A stretch of DNA of 64,000 nucleotides from Knoellia sp. S7-12 (GTDB lineage Bacteria > Actinomycetota > Actinomycetes > Actinomycetales > Dermatophilaceae): NCBI RefSeq assembly GCF_040518285.1, contig NZ_CP155449.1, positions 3,410,001 to 3,474,000 on the forward strand, given 5' to 3'. The first letter of the stretch is position 1. Each line of letters opens with the position of its first letter. Below, one piece after another: positions 53,137-62,200 of the stretch. The notes under the pieces were generated by a model. That model was given only the letters and a program-made list of their open reading frames with translations, did not search any database and was not told the origin of the DNA. The position numbers and the translations under genes were made by a program.

Positions 53137-54498
53137 TTAGGTGCTGCTCAGGCTCAGGTGGTTTGTGGGCAGCTCACCTTTGACTCGGGTGCCCCCGCCG
53201 ATCGAGGAGACGATGCTCATGGTGCCTCCGGCATTGGTCATCATCTCCGAGATGAGGCGCATCCCCAGGTGCCCCTCAGGGCTGGGGAGCGTCGTGTCAA
53301 ACCCCACCCCGTCGTCGAGGACCTCGAAGTTCACGCCAGCATCATCCTGTGCAATCCGGACGAGAATGGACGTGGCCCCGGCGTGCCGAACGGCGTTCTC
53401 CAGTGCCTCGCGGACGGCGCGGTAGGTCAGCCGGTCCACGAGGGGGTGCGGGTTCAGCGGCTCATCGATCTCGAAGCGGACCAGCCCAGCGGGGAGGTCC
53501 CGCTGGATCGCCAGCTCGCGGACCGTCGCGGCCAGCCCTCTGCTGGCCAGGTCCGGCGGGTAGATGTCGGTCATGAGCGTCCGCAGGGTGGCGAGGTCCC
53601 GTCGGATGATGTCTCCCGTCTGCGTCAGGTGCGCTCGCAGTACCCCTCCCTCAGGCAGTTGTCGCGTGTCCGAATCGAGCGAGTATCCGACCCCCGCGAG
53701 GTCCTGGATGACTCCGTCGTGCAGGTCCCGCGCGATGCGTCGGCGCTCGAGGTCGGAGGACTCGACGGCGTTGACGAGCAGCGCTCGCATCTGCCGCTGC
53801 CCACGGTCGACCCGGTGCGCCAAAGAAACCGCGAGGGGCAGCGTCGCCAGGGACAGGACGAGCACTGCCGCGATCGGCAGCGGGAGGATGATGCGGATGA
53901 GACTTCGCGCCTCCTCCGACAGTCCTGGAGTGGGGATGGAGACCTCGAACAGAACGGGCGCGCCTGACGCGTCTCGCGTGCCGGTGTAGACCTCGATGTG
54001 CTGATGCCCCGAACGTTCGGGCTGGCTTCCCTCGTTCTCGCCGTCGGAGATTCTGGACACGGTGGCCTGGCTGCCAAAGACGGCATACTCCTCCACCCCC
54101 AGCTTGACCGTTTGGCCCACCAGGGGGCGCTGGTCGGCCCACAGCACGGTGGCGCGACCGCCACCGGCATCCGCCCACACCTTGATGTCGCCAAGGGACC
54201 CGTCCCGGGATCGGTTCTCCATGACCTCACCCATCCGGGCCAACGCCGCCGGGTCCCGGGCATGGAAGTCGTCGTCGGCCAGCGGCACCACGATCGTCTC
54301 GGCGACGGCGCGGGCCGTGACCTCGGCGTCACGCAGTGCTTCGTTGCGCGCGACAACCCAACTGAGGAGCACGACACCGGTCACCACACCGGTGAGTGCG
54401 ACGAGGTTGCAGACGAGATACCACCGCAGTGCCCGCCGCACCGCGTCGTTCGGTGCTCTCCACCCCTTGGCCCGCACACCACGGGGCTGGGTGCTCAT
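53137..54498 (-). CDS. NarL-type sensor histidine kinase (HisKA_3)
   Basis: This is 453 residues: helix near 27-49, extracytoplasmic sensor of about 150 residues, second helix (IILPLPIAAVLVLSLATLPLAV), HisKA_3 dimerisation domain with RRIARDLHDGVIQDLAGVGY, and HATPase with REALENAVRHAGA and LDDGVGFDTTLPSPEGHLGMRL. It lies 19 bp downstream of its NarL-type regulator and upstream of the receiver-only gene. The divergent oxidase and peroxidase genes suggest an extracellular redox or metal cue. Confidence 0.93.
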   Translation of the reverse strand: MSTQPRGVRAKGWRAPNDAVRRALRWYLVCNLVALTGVVTGVVLLSWVVARNEALRDAEVTARAVAETIVVPLADDDFHARDPAALARMGEVMENRSRDGSLGDIKVWADAGGGRATVLWADQRPLVGQTVKLGVEEYAVFGSQATVSRISDGENEGSQPERSGHQHIEVYTGTRDASGAPVLFEVSIPTPGLSEEARSLIRIILPLPIAAVLVLSLATLPLAVSLAHRVDRGQRQMRALLVNAVESSDLERRRIARDLHDGVIQDLAGVGYSLDSDTRQLPEGGVLRAHLTQTGDIIRRDLATLRTLMTDIYPPDLASRGLAATVRELAIQRDLPAGLVRFEIDEPLNPHPLVDRLTYRAVREALENAVRHAGATSILVRIAQDDAGVNFEVLDDGVGFDTTLPSPEGHLGMRLISEMMTNAGGTMSIVSSIGGGTRVKGELPTNHLSLSST

Positions 54499-54517
54499 GA
54501 CCGACCTCCGAGCAGCG

Positions 54518-55225
54518 TCATTCGTCCAGCCGGATCAGGCCGGTCCGCGTGGCCACGACGACCGCCTCGAGCTGCGAGTGGACTCCGAGCTTCGCCAAGA
54601 CCCGCTTCACGTGGTCGCGGCAGGTGTGCAGACTGACGTCCAGCTCTTTTGCGATGGCCCGAGGATCGAGGCCATGCCCGAGCAGCCGGAGCACCTCCAG
54701 CTCTCGAGGGGTCAGATGCCACCGCTGCATCGTTTCGTCCTTGCTTCCGAGGCCGGACAACCGTGCCATGAGACCGTCCGGGAGGATCAGGCTTCCCGAG
54801 CGGGCTGTCTGCAGCCCATCGAGCACATCCGACAGCGAGCCGTCCTTGGCCAGGAACCCGGAGGCGCCGGCCGCTGCGGCACGTTGAATGTCCGCGACGC
54901 TGGCATAGGCAGTGAGGATGAGCACCTTGAGGTCAGGGTAGGTCGAGATGAGCTCCGCCGTGAGGCTGATCCCGTCCCGATCAGGTAGGTGCACGTCCAT
55001 GAGCACGACGTCGGGGTCCAGGCGCGCCACCTCAATGAGCGCCTCCTTCGCGTCTTGGGCATGTCCGACGCACTCCAGGTCGGACTCCGCGTCCAAGGCC
55101 CGGGAGAGGAGTTCCGCGAACGTGCGGTGGTCGTCGACGACGAGGATCCTGGCACGCTCCGGTGGCCGAGGTACGTGATCCTCGGCGGTGAGCGGCGCCT
55201 CGTCCATGAGAATCCGACTCGTCAT
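54518..55225 (-). CDS. NarL/FixJ-family response regulator
   Basis: This is 235 residues: receiver with VVDDHRTFAELL, Asp in DVVLMDVHLPDRDG, and Lys in GFLAKDGS, then a LuxR-type helix-turn-helix (LTPRELEVLRLLGHGLDPRAIAKELDVSLHTCRDHVKRVLAKLGVHSQLEAVV). It is the cognate partner of the adjacent kinase. Start ATG 55225. Upstream, 55226-55428 is a G-run-rich spacer of 203 bp without an ORF. Confidence 0.94.
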   Translation of the reverse strand: MTSRILMDEAPLTAEDHVPRPPERARILVVDDHRTFAELLSRALDAESDLECVGHAQDAKEALIEVARLDPDVVLMDVHLPDRDGISLTAELISTYPDLKVLILTAYASVADIQRAAAAGASGFLAKDGSLSDVLDGLQTARSGSLILPDGLMARLSGLGSKDETMQRWHLTPRELEVLRLLGHGLDPRAIAKELDVSLHTCRDHVKRVLAKLGVHSQLEAVVVATRTGLIRLDE

Positions 55226-55428
55226 AGGGCGCGCCGATGACCTGACGTGGTCCTGCGATCGTGCCGTCGTGGACGTGACCGAGTGGACGATTCAGGGTCG
55301 CTGCGCACCATGGTGACCAACACCTCTCCTGCACCAAAACCTTCCACCACTGTGGAGGTCGGTGAGCACGCGATCCATAGCCCGATCGGGGGGGCACGAA
55401 TGTCCCAATGTGGGGGTGCACGGGGGGC

Positions 55429-56253
55429 TCAGGCCACGTCGAGGACCCCCGCTGTCACGGGACCTGTGAGGGCAGTGGGATAGAAGGCCTGGATGATGTC
55501 TGATTCCGGGGTGTGCACGTTGATCGCGTTCAGCAATCGCTCGGTCTCAGGGTCGCAGGCGACCCCCAACTCGCGGGAAAGGAGGTCCCGGCAACGGCCC
55601 ATGGCCCGGCGTACCGCATCCTGGCGACCGAGGCCGTGGTTGGCGAGCATGACGAGACGGTAGGCCTCCTCGGAATACCGATCGCGGCGCAGGGCGAGCT
55701 CAGCATGTCGCAGACACGCGGTGCGCTCGCCCTCGACGAGCCAGTCGAGAGCCAGGTTGAGGTGCGCACGGGTCGTGCGGTCTTCATAGACCAGGCGGTC
55801 CTCCTGGGCCCACTCGTCGTAGCGGGCATCCTCGAGCAGGGGTCCGCTGGAGAGCCCGACCGCGGCCGTGAGCAGCTCAAGCCGCTCCTGCCGTGGGGCC
55901 CTCTCGGCTCTGAGCACCAGGTTGTCGAAACGGTCGAGGTCGAGGTCGACCTCCTCCAGGGCGATCCGATACGCGCCCGGCTCCGTGACGATCACCCGAC
56001 GCGCTTGGGCCTGGTCGTCGAACATGCTGTGCCGCAGGACGCACACGTAGGTGTTGATCGTCGCGACGACGTTCCGCGGCTCTTTGCTCTCGGACCAGAG
56101 CGCGGTCGCCATCATGTCGGTCCAGACCCGGTGACCGCGAGCGAGCAGCAGCAGTTCGAGAACGTGTCGGGGCTTGACACCGCCAAGGTCACGGGGACCG
56201 AGCACGCGTTCACCGTCCCGGACCAGAAGTGGTCCGAACATTGAGATCTCCAT
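55429..56253 (-). CDS. SARP/BTAD-type transcriptional activator
   Basis: This is 274 residues: an OmpR-like winged helix at the N-terminus (MFGPLLVRDGERVLGPRDLGGVKPRHVLELLLLARG) and a C-terminal BTAD tetratricopeptide-like domain (LLEDARYDEWAQEDRLVYEDR ... AYRLVMLANHGLGRQDAVRR). Such regulators activate secondary-metabolite or secreted-enzyme operons. Divergent from the multicopper oxidase with a 218-bp promoter region between; start ATG 56253. Confidence 0.9.
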   Translation of the reverse strand: MEISMFGPLLVRDGERVLGPRDLGGVKPRHVLELLLLARGHRVWTDMMATALWSESKEPRNVVATINTYVCVLRHSMFDDQAQARRVIVTEPGAYRIALEEVDLDLDRFDNLVLRAERAPRQERLELLTAAVGLSSGPLLEDARYDEWAQEDRLVYEDRTTRAHLNLALDWLVEGERTACLRHAELALRRDRYSEEAYRLVMLANHGLGRQDAVRRAMGRCRDLLSRELGVACDPETERLLNAINVHTPESDIIQAFYPTALTGPVTAGVLDVA

Positions 56254-56327
56254 GCGCCTACCCCTGTCCCTTTCTGCACCCATTCCATCTGGGTGTCAGG
56301 GAACCACTGCGCGTAACGGGGGGCCAT

Positions 56328-56355
56328 CCCCAAAGTGAGTGCCCGAAATTTGGGG
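56328..56355. promoter_or_regulatory. Inverted repeat in the SARP/oxidase promoter region
   Basis: CCCCAAA (56328-56334) and TTTGGGG (56349-56355) are 14 bp apart between the divergent SARP and multicopper oxidase genes. It could bind the SARP or the NarL-type regulator. Only one copy is visible. Confidence 0.4.
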
Positions 56356-56471
56356 GGGCCTGATGGGCGATGCCATGCGGAGTCAAGGGTGCCGAAGCAA
56401 CTAGCCCTCCATCAAAAGGATTGTCAAAGAGGATCTCCCTACGGTGAACTCCCGGATCGAAAGGCGAGGTC

Positions 56472-58055
56472 ATGTCTGTGACGAGGCGAGAGATGCTCGC
56501 GTTCGGGATGCTCTCTGGGGGGGCGATGCTCCTTCCCCTCGAGCGCAGTGTCCTGGCCGCCGGCCAGAACCGGATCGCCGAGAGCGCGCTTCCAGCGCCC
56601 TTCAGAGTGCCCTTTTCCGTGCCGCGGGTGGCCACGAAAGTGAAATCCGTCGGTACCACCGACTACTACTCATTGACGATGCGCGAACAGGCCACGGAGA
56701 TCCTCCCCGGCTTCCGGACCCGGATCTGGGGCTACGACGGGACCTTCCCCGGGCCGACTTTCGACGTCCAGCCGGGCCGGCAGCTGGTGGTGCGGCAGAC
56801 GAACAGGCTTCCTGCATCCCACCCCGTCCTGGGATACACACCCTTCACGTCTGTCCACTTGCACGGGTCGCCGTCCCTGCCCCAGTTCGATGGCTATGCC
56901 AGCGACGTCACATACCCCGGGAGCTGGAAGGACTACCGATACTCGAACCTGTATGGCTCGCGGACCCTCTGGTACCACGACCACGCGGTCCACCACACCG
57001 CCCCGAATGTCTACATGGGGCTGGTGGGAATGTTCCGGACACACGACTCCCTGGAGCAGTCCCTTCCCATCCCGCAGGGGTCCTACGACGTGCCGCTCGT
57101 CATCAGCGACGCCATGTTCGACAGGGAAGGCCAGCTGCTGTACGACGACGACGACCGGTCGGGACTCTTCGGCGACGTCATCCTCGTCAACGGCCGACCG
57201 TGGCCGGTCATGAAAGTCGAGCGACGGAAGTACCGCTTCCGCATCCTCAACGCATCCATCTCGCGAAGCTACCGCTTGCGGCTCGACAGCGGAGAGCCCT
57301 TGGTCGTCATCGGCACCGACGCCGGCCTGACCGCTGCACCGCAGCCGGTGACCAGCCTGCCGCACAGCAACGGAGAGCGCTACGAGGTGGTCATCGACTT
57401 CGCCAAGTACGCGATCGGGCGGCGGGTGACCCTGCGCAACAGCAGCCCGAGGAACAACGTCGACTACACCCACACAGACAAGGTCATGGCTTTCGACGTC
57501 GTCTCCGAGGCCCGAACCACGTCGAAGAACTCGGTCCCCAACGTGCTCAACCCGAACAACGCCATCATGGCGCTGACCCCGACGGCAACCACCCCCACAC
57601 GGAGGTTGGCCCTGGTCCGCCAGGGCGGCCAGTGGACCATCAACAACCTGACCTGGGGCGATGTCGAGGACAGTGACTACACCAGGGTCCTCGCGAACCC
57701 GGCACTGAACGCCGTGGAGATCTGGGAGATCCACAACGATTCGGGCGGTTGGCACCACCCCCTGCACATCCACCTCATCGACTTCAAGATCCTCGACCGC
57801 GAGTTCAACAGGAACGGGGTGAGGGTGGCTCCTCGCCCCCACGAGCGCGGCGCCAAGGACGTCGTGAACGTCGGTGAGAACGAACGCGTCCGGCTCATCA
57901 CCCAGTTCGGTCCACACACTGGCACCTACATGCTCCACTGCCACAACCTCGTGCACGAGGACCACGACATGATGGGCCAGTTCAGGGTGGGTCTGGGTGG
58001 CTACGACCCGATCACGACAGCTCCCGCGCGACCCCTCCCGGCGCCGGAGTTCTGA
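56472..58055 (+). CDS. TAT-exported multicopper oxidase (bilirubin oxidase/CotA-like)
   Basis: This is 527 residues with a twin-arginine signal (TRREML) and three cupredoxin domains. Copper ligands are SVHLHGSPS, LWYHDHAVHHT, HHPLHIHLIDF and HCHNLVHEDHDMMGQF. The wording (FPGPTFDVQPGRQ, GSRTLWYHDHA, HEDHDMM) places it with the bilirubin-oxidase/CotA/Mn-oxidase group, different from the CueO-like enzyme at 2652. The GTG-free ATG 56472 has AAGGCGAGG ahead. It opens an operon with a membrane protein and a signal peptidase. Confidence 0.95.
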   Translation: MSVTRREMLAFGMLSGGAMLLPLERSVLAAGQNRIAESALPAPFRVPFSVPRVATKVKSVGTTDYYSLTMREQATEILPGFRTRIWGYDGTFPGPTFDVQPGRQLVVRQTNRLPASHPVLGYTPFTSVHLHGSPSLPQFDGYASDVTYPGSWKDYRYSNLYGSRTLWYHDHAVHHTAPNVYMGLVGMFRTHDSLEQSLPIPQGSYDVPLVISDAMFDREGQLLYDDDDRSGLFGDVILVNGRPWPVMKVERRKYRFRILNASISRSYRLRLDSGEPLVVIGTDAGLTAAPQPVTSLPHSNGERYEVVIDFAKYAIGRRVTLRNSSPRNNVDYTHTDKVMAFDVVSEARTTSKNSVPNVLNPNNAIMALTPTATTPTRRLALVRQGGQWTINNLTWGDVEDSDYTRVLANPALNAVEIWEIHNDSGGWHHPLHIHLIDFKILDREFNRNGVRVAPRPHERGAKDVVNVGENERVRLITQFGPHTGTYMLHCHNLVHEDHDMMGQFRVGLGGYDPITTAPARPLPAPEF

Positions 58056-58060
58056 GCGAC

Positions 58061-58585
58061 GTGACCACTACATCGCGCACGGCCACCCCAGGCCCGACCA
58101 TGACGCCCGACTCGCGAGGAGCGGCGACCGGCACGCAGCATTGGGTCGCGTTCGCCTCGGTCCTCGGCGGGGCGATCCACCTGGCGGTGACGCCCGAGCA
58201 CCTCGAGGAGTGGTGGGTCTTCGGCACCTTCTTCATCGTCGTGGGGTGCTTTCAGCTGGCCTTCGCGGCCCTCGTGCTCCGCAGGCCCACCTGGCCCGTC
58301 GCGTTCGCCGGGATCGCCGTCAACCTCGCTGTGGTGCTCGTCTACGTAGCGAGCCGCACCACCGGCCTTCCGATCGAGCCACCGGAGGACATCACCTCGC
58401 ACGCGTGGTCACACGTTGCCGAGGGCGCGGGGCCGGCCGACCTGGCCGCCACCGGGGCCGAGCTGACGGTCGTCTGCCTCCTCGTCACCCTGCTGCCGCC
58501 GCGTCTGCGACGGATGACCGTCAACCTCGTGCTCGTCGCCGGGGCGGGCCTGTGGGTCTTGCGTCTGAGTGGCGCCTTGGGCTGA
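58061..58585 (+). CDS. Four-helix membrane protein of the oxidase operon
   Basis: This is 174 residues from GTG 58061, with about four hydrophobic helices (WVAFASVLGGAIHLAVTPEH, WWVFGTFFIVVGCFQLAFAALVL and two more). His residues near the first helix (GAIHLAVTPEHLEEWW) are the only notable polar features. No family is recognised. It starts 6 bp after the oxidase and overlaps the signal-peptidase ATG (TGATG). Confidence 0.75.
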   Translation: MTTTSRTATPGPTMTPDSRGAATGTQHWVAFASVLGGAIHLAVTPEHLEEWWVFGTFFIVVGCFQLAFAALVLRRPTWPVAFAGIAVNLAVVLVYVASRTTGLPIEPPEDITSHAWSHVAEGAGPADLAATGAELTVVCLLVTLLPPRLRRMTVNLVLVAGAGLWVLRLSGALG

Positions 58586-59091
58586 TGGTCGCTCCGGCAG
58601 GCCCTGGCGAACGGACGCCGACTGCCCCGCGCCCGTGGGCGCGCGTGGTGATCCCTTTCCTCCTTCTGGCAGCCGTTCTGCTCGCCAGCGTCGAGTCATT
58701 GCGGGTCGCGTCGGTGAGCATGGAGCCCACGCTCACGGCTGGCGACCACGTCCTCGTCGACAGGCTCACGGCGCGGTGGCACTCGCCGGGCGTGGGCGAC
58801 CTCGTCGTCTTCCGCGATCCCGAACGCCACGATCTCGTGGTCAAGCGCGTCGTCGCCCTGGAAGGGCAGACCGTGGCGTTGGAGGATGCCGTGCTGTTCG
58901 TCGAGGGTGAGGCCCGGCACGAGCCTCAGGTCGACCTGTCACGGATCGACTCCACGTACTTCGGCCCCGTCACTGTGCCGCCAAACGCCGTGTTCGTGTT
59001 GGGAGACAACCGTGCCGAGTCGATCGACTCCCGCAACTACGGGTCCATCCGCGTCGACGACCTTGTTGGACGAGTCGTCCTCACCTTCTGA
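58585..59091 (+). CDS. Type I signal peptidase (S26 family)
   Basis: This is 168 residues: one N-terminal helix (VVIPFLLLAAVLLASVESL), catalytic Ser in RVASVSMEPTLTAGDHVL, catalytic Lys in HDLVVKRVVALEGQTV, and the GDNRAESIDSRNYGSI box. Small for a housekeeping LepB and linked to the oxidase/peroxidase genes, so it may be dedicated to exported proteins of this locus. ATG 58585 overlaps the previous stop (TGATG). Confidence 0.92.
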   Translation: MVAPAGPGERTPTAPRPWARVVIPFLLLAAVLLASVESLRVASVSMEPTLTAGDHVLVDRLTARWHSPGVGDLVVFRDPERHDLVVKRVVALEGQTVALEDAVLFVEGEARHEPQVDLSRIDSTYFGPVTVPPNAVFVLGDNRAESIDSRNYGSIRVDDLVGRVVLTF

Positions 59092-59207
59092 GCCTGCAGG
59101 CGTGCGGACGTTCCGACGGCGCCGGCGCATCGCAGAAATCTAAAAGGTATGTCGAAGACGCCCCCGTCAAGGTGTCCAACATCATCACGCAGACAAGGGG
59201 TTGCATC

Positions 59208-62200
59208 ATGGGCACAAGGGTTATCGGTCGCAGTATCGAGAACGCTCTCCGGCGCCGCGTCACGGCCCGTCACTCTTCGGGCAAGAGCGGACGTGCAGAG
59301 CCCGCCGTGAGTGACACTTCCAGGACAGGACCAAGCCCACGGGGCCGGACGCGCACCAAGGTTCTGGCGCTGGGCACCGCAGCGGTCACGGCGAGCTCAC
59401 TGGCACTCGCGTCATGGTCAGGGGTCTCAGCTGCCGCCGCGCCGGTGGGGCAGGGCTTCAACCTGAACGCCTCCGACCTGCGCTTTGTACTCAAGCAGAT
59501 CAAGATCGCGGAGCAGCACGCTGACACTCTGACGGCAGCGAACCCCTGCGGGACCATGCAAGGCGCAGGTGCTGATCAGATCCCGGCAGGCGAGGTGGGT
59601 GAGACCCTTCCCTGGGGACTGCGTCTGATCGATGGGACGTGCAACAACCTCGTGGCCGGCAAGGTCACGGTCGGTGCCGCTGACCAGGACTTCCCCCGGC
59701 TGGTGCCCAAGTCGCTCCAGCCGGCGGAGGACGGCACCACCTACGCGTCCAATGGCGTCACGGTCCGCGACAGCCAGCCCCGTGTCATCAGCAACCTCAT
59801 CGTCGACCAGACGGCCGACAACCCCGCCGCCGTGGACGCGGCTGGCGAGGTGCCCGAGACGACGCCCTCTGGTGCGTTCTTCATCCCGAACGTGGCGCCA
59901 GACGTCGGCCTGTCGGCGCCCTACAACTCCTGGTTCACGCTGTTCGGCCAGTTCTTCGACCACGGCCTCGACCTGGTGAACAAGGGCGGCAACGGCACGG
60001 TCTTCATGCCGCTCAAGACCGATGACCCGCTTTACGTGCCCAACGCGCCGACGAACTTCATGGTCCTCACCCGGGCCACCCACGACGGGAACCACGAGGC
60101 CAACAACCAGACCTCGCCATGGGTGGACCAGAGCCAGACCTACACGTCGCACCCCTCGCACCAGGTGTTCCTGCGCAAGTACGACGACGCCAACCCGGAC
60201 GCGGCGATCGTCGCGCTGCCCATCCGCACCACCGGTGGGCTCCTCACCGGGCCAGGTGGCGGGATGGCCACGTGGGCCGACGTCAAGACGCAGGCCCGGA
60301 CGATGCTCGGCATCGCGCTCACCGATGCAAACGCGATGAGCATCCCGCTGCTCGCCACCGACCCCTACGGTCGCTACCTGCGCGGTCCAGCCAGAGGCCT
60401 GCCGCAGCTCGTCGTGCCTGGTGCGCCGGGAGGCCTCGTCGAGGGAAACCTGACGACTCCCGTGAGCACCGCCGGCGCGACGCCGACCGGCCACGCCTTC
60501 CTGGACGACATCGCGCACAACGCCGTGCCAAAGGCCGGCTCGACGCCCGACCCCGACAGTGTCGTGACCCCCAACCTCGTCGTGTGCGAGGCGCCGGGGT
60601 TCCCGACGGGCTGCGTCAACCAGTACGACAACGAGATGTTGGACGCACACTTCATCGCCGGTGACGGCCGCGTCAACGAGAACATCGGTCTCACCTCCGT
60701 CCACCACGTCTTCCACTCCGAGCACAACCGCCTCGTCCAGGACATCCAGCAGAAGATCCAGGGCACGGACGCGGCACGCACCGGAGCGCTGCTGACCGCA
60801 GCCGAGGAGGCCGACTGGAAGGCGAGCCGCTACACCGCTCGTGACGGCAGTTACGACTACGGCGAGCGCCTCTTCCAGGCTGCCCGCTTCGTCACCGAGA
60901 TGGAGTACCAGCACCTGGCCTTCGAGGAGTTCATCCGCAAGGTGCAACCGCTGGTGAACCCCTTCGGTGAGGGTGGGACGGGCTACAACACGGCCATCAA
61001 CCCCGCCATCAAGGCCGAGTTCGCCCACGCGGTCTACCGCTTCGGTCACTCGATGCTCACCGAGTCCGTCGACCGAGTCCGTGCCAACGGCACCCGTGAC
61101 GACATCCCCTTGCTCACGGCGTTCCTCAACCCACCATCCTTCATGGCCGGTGGCAGGACTCCGGAGCAGGCAGCCGGCGACGTGGTGCGTGGCATGACCC
61201 GTCAGGTCGGCAACGAGCTCGACGAGTTCGTCACCGAGGCTCTCCGCAACCAGCTCCTCGGCCTGCCGCTCGACCTCGCCGCCCTCAACATGGCCCGGGC
61301 CCGTGACACCGGCACCCCGAGCCTCAACGCGGCTCGGCGCTCGTTCTACGCGGCATCGGGCAACTCGTCGCTGGCGCCGTACCAGAGCTGGGCCGACTTC
61401 TCATTCAGCATCAAGCACGCGAAGTCGCTCAACAACTTCATCGCCGCCTACGGGACACACCCGTCCATCATCGCGGCGACCACCACGGTCGCCAAGCGGG
61501 CCGCCGCGGACGCTCTCGTCTACGGCGAAGCTGGGCCTGACGGAGTGCTGACCAACGTCCCCAACGCTCCGGACCCCGAGGTCGACGAGACTCAGGACAA
61601 CATCCCGGCTGCCTCCGTGCCCGCGGACCGCTACGCCTTCCTCAACAGCGCACCGCACCAGGTGACCAACCCCACGACGGGTGTCACCACCACCGTCCAC
61701 ACGAACTGGGTCGACCCCGGCAACACGACCAACACGGGAGTGGACCGCATCGACCTGTGGACCGGTGGTCTCGCCGAGAAGCAGCACGTCTTCGGTGGCC
61801 TGCTCGGACCGACCTTCAACTACGTGTTCGAGTCGCAGATGGAGGACCTGCAGTTCGGCGACCGGTTCTACTACCTGTCCCGCACCGCCGGCCTCAACAT
61901 GCTGACCCAGCTCGAGGGGAACTCGTTCGCCGAGCTGATCCAGCGCAACACGGACGTCAGCGGCCTGCCGGCCGACTCGTTCTCTCGGCCAGCCTTCACC
62001 TTCGACCTGGCCAACCTGGGCACCACCGGCGCCGTCCTCGACGACCCGGCGACGCCCTACAACGAGTCGACCCTGCTCACGCGCATGCCGGACGGCACCA
62101 TCCGCTACGGCGGCCCGGAGCACGTCGTCTTCAACGGCACCAGCGGCAACAACCGCGTCTGGTCCAGCGAGGGTGACGACACCTACCGCGGCAACGACGG

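Noticed and set aside
56328..56355. CCCCAAA/TTTGGGG repeat as a CsoR or copper operator for the second oxidase
   Set aside because: It does not match the ATACCC/GGGTAT half-sites, and none of the copper-block 11-bp repeats occurs here; kept only as an unassigned inverted repeat.
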